This document shows, piece by piece, positions 27,276 through 37,257 of a DNA stretch of 64,000 bases; the first letter of the stretch is position 1; each line of letters starts with the position of its first letter. Under the pieces are notes generated by a model that was given only the letters and a program-made list of their open reading frames with translations, did no database searches and was not told the origin of the DNA. Both the position numbers and the translations under genes were made by a program. Source of the DNA: Lactobacillus sp. ESL0684 (GTDB lineage: Bacteria; Bacillota; Bacilli; Lactobacillales; Lactobacillaceae); contig NZ_CP113941.1 of the NCBI RefSeq assembly GCF_029392675.1, positions 608,001-672,000 of the forward strand, written 5' to 3'.

Positions 27276-28214
27276 TTATTCGGTTGGGTGTCTGTCACCT
27301 AGCTGATAATTATCAGCATCTGCAAACATTTCTTTGACACTAATTGGTAGTCTACCACATACGCTACTGAAATCACTAGTTGCCATATCCAGGTAGCCTT
27401 CACGAACTGTGGTACCAAAAGTTACCATACCTTCAGAAGTTGCTTTGATTGGACTCTTAGAAAAATCACCATCTGTATTTCGAGGAACACCAATACTGTC
27501 AAAATATTCGTAAAGCTCTTCATCAGTCTTTTTGACGTAATGAATATCGTTACCAGTTACCTGATTGCCGACTGCTAAAAATTCGCCATAGGTTAGAGGC
27601 TCACAACCATTAATATTTAGAACTGCCCGATGTAATAAGTTGCTGGCAAGTGCACAGGTAGCTGCTAGGGCAGCATCTTTTCTAGAAATAAACCAAACGC
27701 GCCCTTCGCCCATATTCTTTTCAATTGCCTGTTCGCCAGAAGCGACTGCCCGAGTGTAATCGGTAATAAACGATTCAGCAAATAAGGAATTACGCAAAAT
27801 CACATAATCTAAGCCACTATTTTGAATTAGGGCTTCTGTATAACCGTGATCAACATTTTCAATACTTGGATTAAGCGGATTGCCGGCAGATAATACTGAA
27901 GTATATAGTACCTGACTAACCCCAGCAGCTACACAAGCTTCAACCGCATTTTTTTGAGCTTTGCGGCGTTTTTCACCAACAAATGGCATGGAAATTAAGA
28001 GTACTTTTTCTGCACCCTTAAAAGCAGCCTCTAGATTGGCTTGAGAATTAAAATCGGCATCTCGACATTCAATTCCAGCATCAGCGTATTGTTTTAATTT
28101 TTCAATTCGTGGTGCGGTAAAAATTAACTGTTCTTTTGGAACTAATTTTTGAATTTCAGTGGCAACAACACTACCAAAATTACCATCAACACCAGTTACA
28201 ACTAGTTTTTTCAT
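27276..28214 (-). CDS. NmrA-like NAD(P)-binding protein
   Basis: A 312-residue atypical short-chain dehydrogenase/NmrA protein. The Rossmann motif is VTGVDGNFGS at the N-terminus; LLISMPFVGEKRRKAQ, and YVILRNSLFAES follow. No classical YxxxK catalytic pair is obvious, so it may sense redox state or be a quinone reductase. AGGAGA precedes the ATG. It lies downstream of a LysR regulator gene on the same strand, which may control it. Confidence 0.82.
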   Translation of the reverse strand: MKKLVVTGVDGNFGSVVATEIQKLVPKEQLIFTAPRIEKLKQYADAGIECRDADFNSQANLEAAFKGAEKVLLISMPFVGEKRRKAQKNAVEACVAAGVSQVLYTSVLSAGNPLNPSIENVDHGYTEALIQNSGLDYVILRNSLFAESFITDYTRAVASGEQAIEKNMGEGRVWFISRKDAALAATCALASNLLHRAVLNINGCEPLTYGEFLAVGNQVTGNDIHYVKKTDEELYEYFDSIGVPRNTDGDFSKSPIKATSEGMVTFGTTVREGYLDMATSDFSSVCGRLPISVKEMFADADNYQLGDRHPTE

Positions 28215-28318
28215 TATATTTTGTTTCTCCTTTTTATTAATCGCTTACATTTTAAATTAATAAGTTAACAAAGTCTAATACAAAAATACAATGCTGCATA
28301 AGTAAACTTGCTACTATG

Positions 28319-29194
28319 TTATAGCTTAATTGCAGAGATTGCCCTAATAAGCGCTGTTTGATTAAAATCCTTTCGGTAAGCAAAGACGATTTTAAATTTG
28401 TGATTAGTATCTTTAATTGGCAATAAGTGTAAATCATGGTGATTTTCAGGCAGGGGATAATTATTAGGGAAGAAACCAATTAAATTTTGAGTGCGCAACA
28501 AGAAAAACTCTGTTTCAATATCGTTAACAGTTTGAGCGATATTAGGTAAATAGCCGTCTTGTTTAGCATGAGTGAGCATTAATTGATAAGATTTGCCAAT
28601 TGCATTTGGTGATAACATCACAAGTGGATAATCATAAAGCTGTTTGTTAGTAATGAACGACTGATTGAATAATGGATGGTTTTTGCCAACTAGACCACAA
28701 TAAGTTCCTTCATAAAGGGTTACCGTTTGCAACAACTTTTCATTTGAAAATTCTGAATCAAAACTAATTGCCAAGTCAAATTGACCGTTACGCAAATTGG
28801 CTGCAATCTCTTTTTGTGGTTGCTTTTCAAGTTCAAATAATAAGTTTGTCTGATTTTGTAATTTTTTAGTTAAACTTACTAAAAAGTCTAAATCAATTAG
28901 TGAAGTGTATTCGATTCTGATTCTATTTTGGCCGGTTTGAAAGTCAGACATGGTTTGCTCTAGTTTGGCATATTGCTGGACAACTTTTTGAGCTTCCTGA
29001 TAAAGCAAGCGACCAGCCTTAGTTGGCCTAACAGGATTGACATTGCGATCGATTAGTTTTGTATTAAAATGGTCTTCAAGTGAGTGTACTTGCTGACTAA
29101 TACTTGTTTGAGCAATATGATTCATTTGACCTGTCTTGGTAAAGCTGCCTGAATTAACCAAATCGATAAAATATTGTAGTTTTTCTAGTTTCAT
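28319..29194 (-). CDS. LysR-family transcriptional regulator
   Basis: A 291-residue regulator with N-terminal winged helix (MKLEKLQYFIDLVNSGSFTK then AQTSISQQVHSLE) and a substrate-binding-like effector domain. Effector unknown. It is 104 bp upstream of the NmrA-like gene in the same orientation, so the two may be co-transcribed or autoregulated. Confidence 0.9.
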   Translation of the reverse strand: MKLEKLQYFIDLVNSGSFTKTGQMNHIAQTSISQQVHSLEDHFNTKLIDRNVNPVRPTKAGRLLYQEAQKVVQQYAKLEQTMSDFQTGQNRIRIEYTSLIDLDFLVSLTKKLQNQTNLLFELEKQPQKEIAANLRNGQFDLAISFDSEFSNEKLLQTVTLYEGTYCGLVGKNHPLFNQSFITNKQLYDYPLVMLSPNAIGKSYQLMLTHAKQDGYLPNIAQTVNDIETEFFLLRTQNLIGFFPNNYPLPENHHDLHLLPIKDTNHKFKIVFAYRKDFNQTALIRAISAIKL

Positions 29195-29226
29195 TGATTT
29201 ATCTTCTTTATATTATTTGTTTGATT

Positions 29227-29258
29227 AAAAAACCACTAGTTTAACTTAACTAGCGGTT
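29227..29258 (-). terminator. Terminator of the acylphosphatase-yidC unit
   Basis: On the minus strand AACCGCTAGTT pairs with AACTAGTGGTT (one G-U pair) followed by TTTTTT. It separates yidC from the LysR gene. Confidence 0.85.
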
Positions 29259-29264
29259 CAATTA

Positions 29265-30230
29265 TTAATGCTTATGCTGCTTTCCTTGATTGCGATTACG
29301 CAAATCTTCGTGCATTTTTTGAGTTTTTGGATTAGCCGCTGTTTGCTTGGTATTTTGGCTTAGCAGTTCATCTATTCCGGCTTGAGTTACAATCTCTTTA
29401 ATTGGCTTATTTTTAAGTTCTTCGTCAACATTTCTTTTAACTTTAGGAGTAATTATAAAAGTTACAATTATTTGTTGAATGACGGAGAAGAGGTTACCAG
29501 CAGCCCAATAAAGTGCTACAGATCCGGATACTGACATTGAGATGAACATTGTCATAATTGGGTTCATTAGTAACATTGATTGCATTTGTTTCTTCTGCTG
29601 CTTAGGTACGCCAACAGTGGATAAATAACTTTGAATAAAAGCAAACAGTGTTGCGGCAATGGTTACAGGAATAGACCTACTACTTAAAGAAATTCCGAAA
29701 AAGTTGGAATTAGCCAAGGTCTTAGAATACATTACGGCTTGATAGATACCAATCATGATTGGAAACTGAATAATCAACGGTAGACAACCCATTCCACCGG
29801 TCATTGATAAATTATTTTTTGAATATAGTTCTCGCTGCCAATTTGCTAGAGTCATTTGTTGATCTTGATTTAGATCTTTACGTTTCATAGTTTTTTGGAT
29901 CAATTGCATTTGTGGTTGAACGCGAGTCATCTTTTCTTGCTGCAATGTCGATTTTTTCTGCTGATTCAGCATTAATGGCAAAAGTACCATTCTGACAATG
30001 AAAGTCATTAAAATGATTGCCCAGCCTGCTCCATTTGCTCCACCAATTAATTCAGAACAACGTAGCATGATATTTTGCAATGGTTGCCCAATCCAGTTGT
30101 AAATCCAGCCATAGAAACCACCTGAGGGTGGAGTATTAACTGCAGAGCTGTTCTGAGCACAACCAGTAAGGATCAACATTACTGCCAATCCAAGTACTAT
30201 TAATTCGAAATATTTACGAAATTTTTTCAT
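29265..30230 (-). CDS. yidC: Membrane protein insertase YidC (OxaA2-like lipoprotein)
   Basis: A 321-residue insertase with lipoprotein signal ending in LILTGC, then five membrane segments. The conserved block GGMGCLPLIIQFPIMIGIYQ and the conserved hydrophilic-groove arginine region (FIVRMVLLPLML) are present. The tail is long and basic (ends GKQHKH), the hallmark of the YidC2 form that aids ribosome binding. The ATG at 30230 follows GGTGA; upstream ATGs at 30242 and 30263 add no recognisable signal. Co-transcribed with the acylphosphatase gene. Confidence 0.92.
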   Translation of the reverse strand: MKKFRKYFELIVLGLAVMLILTGCAQNSSAVNTPPSGGFYGWIYNWIGQPLQNIMLRCSELIGGANGAGWAIILMTFIVRMVLLPLMLNQQKKSTLQQEKMTRVQPQMQLIQKTMKRKDLNQDQQMTLANWQRELYSKNNLSMTGGMGCLPLIIQFPIMIGIYQAVMYSKTLANSNFFGISLSSRSIPVTIAATLFAFIQSYLSTVGVPKQQKKQMQSMLLMNPIMTMFISMSVSGSVALYWAAGNLFSVIQQIIVTFIITPKVKRNVDEELKNKPIKEIVTQAGIDELLSQNTKQTAANPKTQKMHEDLRNRNQGKQHKH

Positions 30231-30263
30231 TAAATTCACCATACTATTAATTTTAGTCAACAT

Positions 30264-30596
30264 CTAATATAATACATGAAATCCTTGCATTTTGCCTACA
30301 TTTACCAGTTTTTCTTTTTTTATCTTGGAAATTTTAGCAAATTGTGAGATATTGTGTGGCAGAGCAGCGCAAAATTCATTGACTAAAGCAAGGCTTGCTT
30401 GTATTACGATTGTGACGGTTTGATCAGAATTATTTTTGACAGTTCCGCGTAGTTGCATTTGGTCAGCTAAGGTTTGGACGCTCCAGCGAAAACCAACCCC
30501 TTGAACTCTGCCAAAAACAGTTAGTTGCCAAGTTTCTTGGGGTGTGGCAATCTTATTTTTTACTTGTGAATGGTTAAATTGCTTTAAAAAGCGCAT
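30264..30596 (-). CDS. Acylphosphatase
   Basis: A 110-residue protein. The core VFGRVQGVGFRWSVQTLADQ contains the phosphate-binding loop and catalytic Arg, and RGTVKNNSDQTV the catalytic Asn. An N-terminal extension of about 20 residues precedes the usual 90-residue fold. The ATG at 30596 has AAAGGA six bases before it; the frame runs further up to 30635 without a good site. Confidence 0.9.
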   Translation of the reverse strand: MRFLKQFNHSQVKNKIATPQETWQLTVFGRVQGVGFRWSVQTLADQMQLRGTVKNNSDQTVTIVIQASLALVNEFCAALPHNISQFAKISKIKKEKLVNVGKMQGFHVLY

Positions 30597-30688
30597 AATA
30601 AGTCCTTTCTGAATTAGCTTAATTAATTTTAGCATGTTCGAAATAAGATATTAAATTAAAACGTAAATTTGAAAGAAGAAGTTTAATT

Positions 30689-31456
30689 ATGGAACAAATT
30701 AGTTCAGTTAATAACCAGTTGGTTAAAGATTTAGCCAAATTGAAGCAAAAAAAGTATCGTGAACAAGCAGGACTTTATTTAATTGAAGGCTTTCATTTGA
30801 TTGCAGAAGCACTTAAGTCTAAGCGAAAGTATGTTTATCTGCTTGGTACTAGCGAAGCTCTCGATCAGGTAGCAAAAACTACCGATATCGATATATCTAA
30901 CAAAAATGTTTATTTAATCAATAATGCAATCGTGCGGCATTTGACAAGTACACAAAATTCACAGGGGATTTTTATGGTTTTAAAAATCTCGCAACCTAAA
31001 AATTATGCTTTTAGCTATGGCAAATGGGTTTTGCTTGATGGCCTGGCTGACCCAGGTAATGTCGGCACAATTATTCGGACAGCAGACGCAGCGGGGTTTG
31101 ACGGGGTGGTTTTGGCACCCAATTGTGTTGATCTATATAATCCCAAAACGCAAAGAGCAATGCAAGGTAGCCAATTTCACCTTAGTTTGATTGTGCAGGA
31201 TTTGCTTGAAACAATTGGAATTTTAGAAAATAATGCGATTCCTGTTTATGCTAGTATGCTTGATCAAACTGCTAAGAAACTGGCAGACTTTAACCCGCAA
31301 CCGCAATTAGGTTTAGTAATTGGCAATGAGGCTCATGGGGTAAGTGAGCCAGTTGCCAATTACTGTAATGAAAAATTGTATATTCCAATTAAGGGACAAG
31401 CAGAATCATTGAACGCTGCAGTTGCTGCTGGAATCATGATTTATCATTTTGCTTAG
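30689..31456 (+). CDS. SpoU-family RNA 2'-O-methyltransferase
   Basis: A 255-residue TrmH/SpoU enzyme: N-terminal L30e-like substrate-binding domain (NNQLVKDLAKLKQKKYREQ, GLYLIEGFHLIAEAL) and a knotted SPOUT domain with LLDGLADPGNVGTIIRTADA, VIGNEAHGVS and IPIKGQAESLNAAVAAG. Probably methylates 23S rRNA. It stands divergent from acylphosphatase. A position upstream of pheST is common in Firmicutes. Confidence 0.92.
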   Translation: MEQISSVNNQLVKDLAKLKQKKYREQAGLYLIEGFHLIAEALKSKRKYVYLLGTSEALDQVAKTTDIDISNKNVYLINNAIVRHLTSTQNSQGIFMVLKISQPKNYAFSYGKWVLLDGLADPGNVGTIIRTADAAGFDGVVLAPNCVDLYNPKTQRAMQGSQFHLSLIVQDLLETIGILENNAIPVYASMLDQTAKKLADFNPQPQLGLVIGNEAHGVSEPVANYCNEKLYIPIKGQAESLNAAVAAGIMIYHFA

Positions 31457-31534
31457 GAGTTTGCACTTGTTTTTAGTAAGTAAGTTTTTTATACTAGTCT
31501 AAAGATTAATGCTTTAATGCAGGAGGAATTGGTC

Positions 31535-31882
31535 ATGGCTGCTGGAGTTAAGAGTAGAGTACCTGGCTGCGGTGCGGCTAGTTACGAATCATGTCAGCAT
31601 TTTATTAATGCGTTTTCAATTATTGGCAAAAAATGGAATGGATTAATTATTTGTTCTTTGTGTGACAAGGAATTTTTGCGTTTTAAAGACCTAGCTAGTC
31701 GAGTAAGTGCTTGTTCTGATCGGGTACTAGTAGAGCGTTTGAAGGAATTAGAGCAAGAGCAGATTGTTAAGCGGCGAGTTGATGAAAAAACCAAAATTAT
31801 CTCGTATGGCTTGACTGAAAAAGGTGCAGAACTCAAGCCCGTGTTTGATCAAATTCATGATTGGGCAGATAAATGGGTTTAA
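31535..31882 (+). CDS. HxlR-family transcriptional regulator
   Basis: A 115-residue winged-helix regulator: CQHFINAFSIIGKKWNGLII, then FKDLASRVSACSDRVLVERLKELE and YGLTEKGAELKPV. Several cysteines (near residues 12, 19 and 35-37) make redox or electrophile sensing possible, as for HypR and YodB. The ATG at 31535 is chosen because AGGAGG lies 8 bases upstream; the ATG at 31517 would contain that site. Confidence 0.88.
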   Translation: MAAGVKSRVPGCGAASYESCQHFINAFSIIGKKWNGLIICSLCDKEFLRFKDLASRVSACSDRVLVERLKELEQEQIVKRRVDEKTKIISYGLTEKGAELKPVFDQIHDWADKWV

Positions 31883-31900
31883 AAAAGTATTAAGTTTTAC

Positions 31901-31929
31901 TTGCAAGTTTTATTTAAAAGACTTATTCT
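31901..31929 (+). promoter_or_regulatory. Promoter of the pheST leader
   Basis: TTGCAA at 31901-31906, 17-base spacer, TATTCT at 31924-31929, just ahead of the T-box leader. Confidence 0.65.
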
Positions 31930-31935
31930 ATTAGT

Positions 31936-32163
31936 TAATTACGTTGAGCAAGACTAGTAGCAGATTAGCTTTAGCAGAGAGACTTTTTTGATTAAGCTGG
32001 AAGAAAAGTTTAAAGTAAACTGTGAATTTCATCTTGTTAGTTGAATTTAATCAATTCCGGTATTCACCGTTATCGAAGACTTAAGTGTGGGGACGTATTT
32101 TGTGTTCTCAAACTAGGGTGGTACCGCGAAGCTTCGTCCCTTGATTGGGATGAGGCTTTTTTT
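31936..32163 (+). promoter_or_regulatory. T-box riboswitch (phenylalanine) controlling pheST
   Basis: T-box sequence AGGGTGGTACCGCG at 32115-32128, then a terminator stem GCTTCGTCCC/GGGATGAGGC (32131-32156, G-U pairs) and seven T. A TTC codon at 32028-32030 in GTGAATTTCATC is the probable specifier for tRNA-Phe. Confidence 0.93.
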
Positions 32164-32184
32164 GTTTGAAAGGAAAATATATAA

Positions 32185-33234
32185 ATGGACTTATTTGATC
32201 GCCTAAAAGAATTGCGCGAATCTGGTCTTGCCGAAATTGACAAGGCAAAAAGCGAAGTAAAATTAAATGAAGTTCGGGTGAACTTGGTTGGCCGCAAAGG
32301 TGAATTGACTGAGATTTTGCACTCGATGAAGGATGTTGCACCTGAAAATCGTCGCGAAATTGGGCAACGGGTAAATCAGTTGCGAGATTTGTTTAATGAT
32401 CGGCTTGATGATGCTAAGAGTGAGCTTGTAAAAGATCTAGTTGAGCAGCGTCTTAAAAAAGAAGCTATTGATGTTACTTTGCCTGGTAAGCAACCACATC
32501 TTGGTTCTCAACACCCAATTAACGTTGTGTTAGATGATTTAGAAAAGTATTTTATTGGTATGGGCTACGAAGTTGTCCAAGGACCAGAAATTGAAACAGA
32601 TCATTATTGTTTTGAAATGATGAACTTGCCTAAGGATCACCCTGCTCGTGATATGCAAGATACTTTCTATGTTGATAGTGAAGATTTATTGCGTTCACAA
32701 ACTTCTGGTGATCAAGCAAGAACTTTAGAAAAACATGATTTTGCTAAGGGCCCGTTAAAAATGGTTGGTCCAGGTAAGGTTTATCGGCGTGATGATGACG
32801 ATGCTACGCATTCACATCAGTTCATGCAGATGGAAGGCTTAGTGGTTGATCGCAATATTACTATGGGTGATTTAAAAGGTACATTGGATTTAATGGCTAA
32901 GCATGTCTTTGGTCAAGACCGCAAAACGCGGCTGCGTCCGAGTTATTTTCCATTTACTGAACCATCAGTGGAAATGGACGTTTCTTGCTTTAACTGTGAT
33001 GGCAGTGGTTGTTCAATTTGCAAGGAAACTGGTTGGATTGAAATCCTAGGTGCTGGAATGGTTCATCCTAATGTTTTAGAGAATGCCGGTGTTGATCCGC
33101 AAGTTTATGGCGGCTTTGCCTTTGGCGTCGGCTTAGATCGTTTGGCAATTTTGAAGTATGGGATCGACGATATTCGTGATTTCTATACTAATGACGTTCG
33201 TTTCTTAGAACAATTTCATAAGGAGGAAAGATAA
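32185..33234 (+). CDS. pheS: Phenylalanyl-tRNA synthetase alpha subunit
   Basis: A 349-residue catalytic subunit: N-terminal coiled coil, then motif 2 region [21 protein letters not shown], the [15 protein letters not shown] block and motif 3 [22 protein letters not shown] precedes the ATG. Its stop codon overlaps the pheT start by one base (TAATG). Confidence 0.97.
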   Translation: MDLFDRLKELRESGLAEIDKAKSEVKLNEVRVNLVGRKGELTEILHSMKDVAPENRREIGQRVNQLRDLFNDRLDDAKSELVKDLVEQRLKKEAIDVTLPGKQPHLGSQHPINVVLDDLEKYFIGMGYEVVQGPEIETDHYCFEMMNLPKDHPARDMQDTFYVDSEDLLRSQTSGDQARTLEKHDFAKGPLKMVGPGKVYRRDDDDATHSHQFMQMEGLVVDRNITMGDLKGTLDLMAKHVFGQDRKTRLRPSYFPFTEPSVEMDVSCFNCDGSGCSICKETGWIEILGAGMVHPNVLENAGVDPQVYGGFAFGVGLDRLAILKYGIDDIRDFYTNDVRFLEQFHKEER

Positions 33235-35651
33235 TGTTAGTTTCCTATAATTGGTTGCGAGACTTTATTAATTTAGACCAAGATCCTAAGCAGTTAGGAG
33301 AAAAGATTACGCGCACTGGTGTAGAAGTTGCAGAAGTTAAACATCCTAAAACGGGACTGAAAAATCTTGTTGTTGGCCATATTCTTGAATGCGAACCAAT
33401 TCCTGGAACCCATCTAAATGTCACGCAAGTTGATGTTGGCCAAGAGCAGCCGAGGCAGATAGTTTGTGGGGCACCTAACGTTGCTGCAGGTGAAGATGTT
33501 ATCGTGGCTTTGCCTGGTGCGCGGATTGCTGATAATGTCAAAATAAAAAAAGGCAAAATGCGTGGCTATGAGTCAAATGGTATGATTTGTGGATTGGACG
33601 AAATAGGATTCGCCGATAACTTGGTTCCTGAAAAATACACTAATGGAATTTATGTTTTTCCAAGTGATGCTGATTTAAAGCCGGGTCAAGATGTCTATGA
33701 GCCATTAGGGATGGACGATTATATTTTTGATTTTGATATTACGCCTAACCGGGCTGATACCTTGTCAATGGAAGGTTCAGCTTATGAGGTTGGAGCAATT
33801 GTTGGTGAACCAGTCAAAGTTGAAGATGTTAGCTTAAAAACGGATGGTCCTGATTGGACTACTGATTTTACAGTTGATGTCGATAAGCAGTTAGCTCCCA
33901 AATTTTATTTACGTAAAGTTACAGGTGTAAAAATCGCGGATAGTCCGTTGTGGCTGCAAACACGCTTATGGAATGCTGGTATTCGGCCAATTAATAACGT
34001 GGTTGATGTTACTAACTACATTATGCTGTTAACTGGGCAACCAATGCATACTTATGATGCTCGTGCTTTTAAGAGTAATCACTTAGTTGTTAGACAGGCC
34101 GAGGCTGGAGAAAAGTTGACACTGTTAAATAATAAAACCGTTGATTTAGACCCCAAAGATATTATTATTACTGATGGAAAAACTCCAGTAATGATGGCTG
34201 GTGTAATGGGCGGACTTAATTCTGAGATTGAGGCCGATACTACCGATGTTATTTTAGAAGCTGCTATTTTTGACTCAACTTTAATCAGAAAATCAGCTTT
34301 GCGGCATGCTAATCGGACTGAGGCTTCTAGCCGTTATGAAAAAGGTATCAATTGGGATGCAACGCAGCGAGCACTTGATATGGCAGCACTCTTGTTGCGC
34401 AACAATGCTTCAGCAACTGTTGCCGAAGGTGTAATTAAGGCAAGTGACCAAGTAAAAGAACCGACTGTTATTAAGACCACTATTTCTTATATTAATAAGG
34501 TTCTAGGCGCGCAAATTTCTGCTGATGAAATGCTTCATATTTTTGAACGTTTGAATTTTAAGGCTGAAGTATCTGGAGATGAGTTAACTGTCGATGTACC
34601 GGCTAGACGCTGGGATGTGGCAATTGCAGCCGATTTAGTTGAAGAAGTGGGTCGTTTGTATGGCTACGATAATTTGGAATCAACCCAGCCAATTTTAGCT
34701 GAAACTCACGGTGGTTATTCTCCGTTTGAAACAGCTATTAGACGAATTAAGCAAGTTGCTCAAGGTCAAGGACTTAATGAGGCTATTTCTTATTCACTAA
34801 CTTCTCCTGAAAAGGCAGTTTCGTACACTAAAGAAGCTAAAGAATTAGTACAGGTACAGTGGCCGCTAAATTCTGGTCGATCAACAATGCGGCAAAACTT
34901 ATTAACTGGATTGGTTGATGCAGCCAGTTATAATATGGCACGTAAGCAAACCCAACTTAGTTTATATGAGCAAGGACGAGTTTATGATCGTGACCAGGGT
35001 ACTTATAATGAAACTGAACATTTGGCTGCCTTATACTCAGGTAATATTTATTTCCAAAACTGGCAACATGATGATGAGCCAATCGACTTTTACTATGTCA
35101 AAGGCCAACTGACCAATCTGTTTGTTGCAATTGGCTTAGATCCTAGTCAAATTGAATATCGACCTGAAGAAATTGTTGGGATGCATCCAACGCGAACTGC
35201 TGGATTATATCTCGGTGACCACTATATCGGGATGATCGGAATGATTGCCCCAATGGCAACAATGAAGGATAAGGCATTAAATGGTGCGCAACTTTATGGT
35301 TATGAACTTGATTTAACGGAAATAATTCCACTGATTATTAATCCAAAAACTGTTTCTAAACCAGCACCTAAATTCCCAGAAGTTGAACGTGATTTATCAA
35401 TTTTAGTAGAAAAATCAGTTACTGATCAGGCAGTTGAAGAGATTATTAATGCAAATGGCGGCAAGTATTTACATAGTTTACGAGTAATTGACGTTTACCA
35501 AGGTTCACATATTGATAGCGATAAGAAGAGTTTGACTTATGGATTGACCTTTATGAATGAGTTAGATACGTTGACTGATAAGGTCGTTAATCAAGCAATA
35601 GAGGCAATTACGACTAGTTTAGAAAATAAAATTGATGCAAAGATACGCTAA
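33234..35651 (+). CDS. pheT: Phenylalanyl-tRNA synthetase beta subunit
   Basis: An 805-residue subunit with N-terminal tRNA-binding OB-fold (residues 40-150; VCGAPNVAAGEDVIVALPG), B3/B4 editing domain, B5 domain, a catalytic-like core and a C-terminal anticodon-binding FDX domain (KFPEVERDLSILVE). AAGGAGGAAAG lies before the ATG. Full length. Confidence 0.97.
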   Translation: MLVSYNWLRDFINLDQDPKQLGEKITRTGVEVAEVKHPKTGLKNLVVGHILECEPIPGTHLNVTQVDVGQEQPRQIVCGAPNVAAGEDVIVALPGARIADNVKIKKGKMRGYESNGMICGLDEIGFADNLVPEKYTNGIYVFPSDADLKPGQDVYEPLGMDDYIFDFDITPNRADTLSMEGSAYEVGAIVGEPVKVEDVSLKTDGPDWTTDFTVDVDKQLAPKFYLRKVTGVKIADSPLWLQTRLWNAGIRPINNVVDVTNYIMLLTGQPMHTYDARAFKSNHLVVRQAEAGEKLTLLNNKTVDLDPKDIIITDGKTPVMMAGVMGGLNSEIEADTTDVILEAAIFDSTLIRKSALRHANRTEASSRYEKGINWDATQRALDMAALLLRNNASATVAEGVIKASDQVKEPTVIKTTISYINKVLGAQISADEMLHIFERLNFKAEVSGDELTVDVPARRWDVAIAADLVEEVGRLYGYDNLESTQPILAETHGGYSPFETAIRRIKQVAQGQGLNEAISYSLTSPEKAVSYTKEAKELVQVQWPLNSGRSTMRQNLLTGLVDAASYNMARKQTQLSLYEQGRVYDRDQGTYNETEHLAALYSGNIYFQNWQHDDEPIDFYYVKGQLTNLFVAIGLDPSQIEYRPEEIVGMHPTRTAGLYLGDHYIGMIGMIAPMATMKDKALNGAQLYGYELDLTEIIPLIINPKTVSKPAPKFPEVERDLSILVEKSVTDQAVEEIINANGGKYLHSLRVIDVYQGSHIDSDKKSLTYGLTFMNELDTLTDKVVNQAIEAITTSLENKIDAKIR

Positions 35652-35655
35652 AGGC

Positions 35656-35684
35656 TTGACTTTGCAAAGATAAATTAATATCAT
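35656..35684 (+). promoter_or_regulatory. Promoter of greA
   Basis: TTGACT at 35656-35661, 17-base spacer, TATCAT at 35679-35684. Confidence 0.6.
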
Positions 35685-35730
35685 TGTCCCTTGCAAAAGA
35701 AAATTTGAACTTTAAGGAGTAGAAAATTTT

Positions 35731-36207
35731 ATGCCTGAAAAAACATATCCGATGACTGCGGAAGGCAAAGCAAAGCTTGAAGCGGAATTAAGAAGTCTAA
35801 AACTTGAAAAACGTCCACAAGTAATTGAACGACTGAAGGTCGCACGTTCTTATGGTGATTTATCCGAGAACTCTGAGTATGATGCTGCTAAAGATGAACA
35901 AAGTCACCTAGAAGATCGCATCAAGGTGGTTGAGCATATGCTTAAATATGCCAATGTTGTTGACGCAACTGCCACTGATCCTGATGAGGTAGCGATTGGT
36001 AAAACGGTTACTTATACCGAAGTTGGTGAAGACGATTCAGAAACTTATACAATTGTTGGTAGTGATGAATCTGACCCATTAAATGGCAAGATATCGAATG
36101 ATTCTCCAATTGCTCAATCGATTTTGGGTAAGAAAAAAGGGGATAAAGTCACAATTACTACACCAGGTGGTAAGTTTGATGCAGTTATTGACCAAGTTGA
36201 AGAATAG
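35731..36207 (+). CDS. greA: Transcription elongation factor GreA
   Basis: A 158-residue factor that rescues backtracked RNA polymerase. The N-terminal coiled coil ends with ARSYGDLSENSEYDAAKDEQ, carrying the acidic tip residues; the C-terminal FKBP-like domain has SPIAQSILGKKKGD. AAGGAG precedes the ATG. Confidence 0.97.
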   Translation: MPEKTYPMTAEGKAKLEAELRSLKLEKRPQVIERLKVARSYGDLSENSEYDAAKDEQSHLEDRIKVVEHMLKYANVVDATATDPDEVAIGKTVTYTEVGEDDSETYTIVGSDESDPLNGKISNDSPIAQSILGKKKGDKVTITTPGGKFDAVIDQVEE

Positions 36208-36212
36208 CAAAA

Positions 36213-36246
36213 AAGAAGTAAGTTACAATAACTTACTTCTTTTTTG
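36213..36246. terminator. Bidirectional terminator greA / BadF-type kinase
   Basis: AGAAGTAAGTTA/TAACTTACTTCT perfect stem with a 3-base loop, A run before and T run after; shared by convergent genes. Confidence 0.9.
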
Positions 36247-36264
36247 TTTCATTAAGGTAGCTGA

Positions 36265-37176
36265 CTAACTTGTGAAATGACGATAATCATTACTTTTGTC
36301 ATAAATAACACCACGGGCATTTTCACCGTTAGAAACCGTAAATTTTGCCTTGGGATATTTTTTCCAGACTTCATTTTCTAAAAAATTACGTAACATTTGA
36401 TTATTAGCTAAGACAGATCCGGTCAGAGCTACTGTCATTGGCTTAGGGTCTTCATAGCGATCCATACCAATAATAATATCTCGTGCTAAGAGTTGGGATT
36501 GCTGCTTAATCACAGCAGTTGCGGCAGGATTACCTTGATCAGCTAACTTGGCAACGTCAACGGCCATTGAGGCAACTTCAGGGTTACTCATTTGGTAAAA
36601 TTTGGCAGTGGCATCAACTAAATTTTCGACATCAAATAATTGATTGAATAGCTGAATTAAGGCATTTTCTTCACGCTTGTCCCAACTAAGCAGTGCGGCC
36701 TTGAGTGCAGCTAAAGTAATCGCATAGCCGGATCCTTCATCACCCAAAACTGCGCCATAGCCACCAGTAGTAATAATATGGCCTTTTTGTAAACCGTTAA
36801 AAACTGATCCAGTTCCAGCAATCACTAATCCGCCGTCTTCACCTTTAAGTCCATTGTAAAGTGCCAATAATGAGTCGGTGACTGCTCTAGTTGGCAAGTT
36901 GCCAATCTTACTAGAAATTTCTGCTGCTACTTGAGGAGCATTTCCGATTACTGATAATCCAGCCATTCCGCATAGTACACGTTGACAGTCACCATCAATT
37001 TGATTTAAAAGCTGGTTAATTGCGCTAGTAATGTTGTTAATTGCGTCCTCATAGTCGGTATTTAGTTGCCCCGGTCCAGTTTCAATTTGTTCAAGTTCTT
37101 GTCCAGTTGTGTCATAGGCAATTGCAATGGTGTGGGTTCCACCAGCATCTACGCCAATTTGGTATTTTAGTGTCAT
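36265..37176 (-). CDS. BadF/BadG-type ATPase, probable N-acetylglucosamine kinase
   Basis: A 303-residue ASKHA-fold kinase: phosphate 1 loop IGVDAGGTHTIAIAYD, phosphate 2 region GLVIAGTGSVFNG and GGYGAVLGDEGSGYAI. The GDEGSG motif is that of the GlcNAc-kinase-like branch. Substrate not proven. The IS element lies just upstream of its start (about 80 bp), so its promoter region may have been altered by the insertion. Confidence 0.8.
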   Translation of the reverse strand: MTLKYQIGVDAGGTHTIAIAYDTTGQELEQIETGPGQLNTDYEDAINNITSAINQLLNQIDGDCQRVLCGMAGLSVIGNAPQVAAEISSKIGNLPTRAVTDSLLALYNGLKGEDGGLVIAGTGSVFNGLQKGHIITTGGYGAVLGDEGSGYAITLAALKAALLSWDKREENALIQLFNQLFDVENLVDATAKFYQMSNPEVASMAVDVAKLADQGNPAATAVIKQQSQLLARDIIIGMDRYEDPKPMTVALTGSVLANNQMLRNFLENEVWKKYPKAKFTVSNGENARGVIYDKSNDYRHFTS

Positions 37177-37250
37177 ATTAAGTCTTCTTTCTGCTTAAGC
37201 TTGTAACTTCTTTATTTTATTACAAACGCTACCAATTTAGAAGATTTTTA

Positions 37251-37257
37251 TTAGTAA
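37251..37257 (+). repeat. Target-site duplication, left copy
   Basis: TTAGTAA directly abutting the left inverted repeat; the same heptamer abuts the right end at 38812-38818. Confidence 0.75.

Noticed and set aside
28252-28479. A 75-codon minus-strand frame overlapping the end of the LysR gene
   Set aside because: It is an out-of-frame shadow within and just beyond the LysR gene, without a ribosome binding site or recognisable product.
33245-33556. A 103-codon minus-strand frame opposite pheT
   Set aside because: It lies wholly within the conserved tRNA-binding domain of pheT and has no ribosome binding site.
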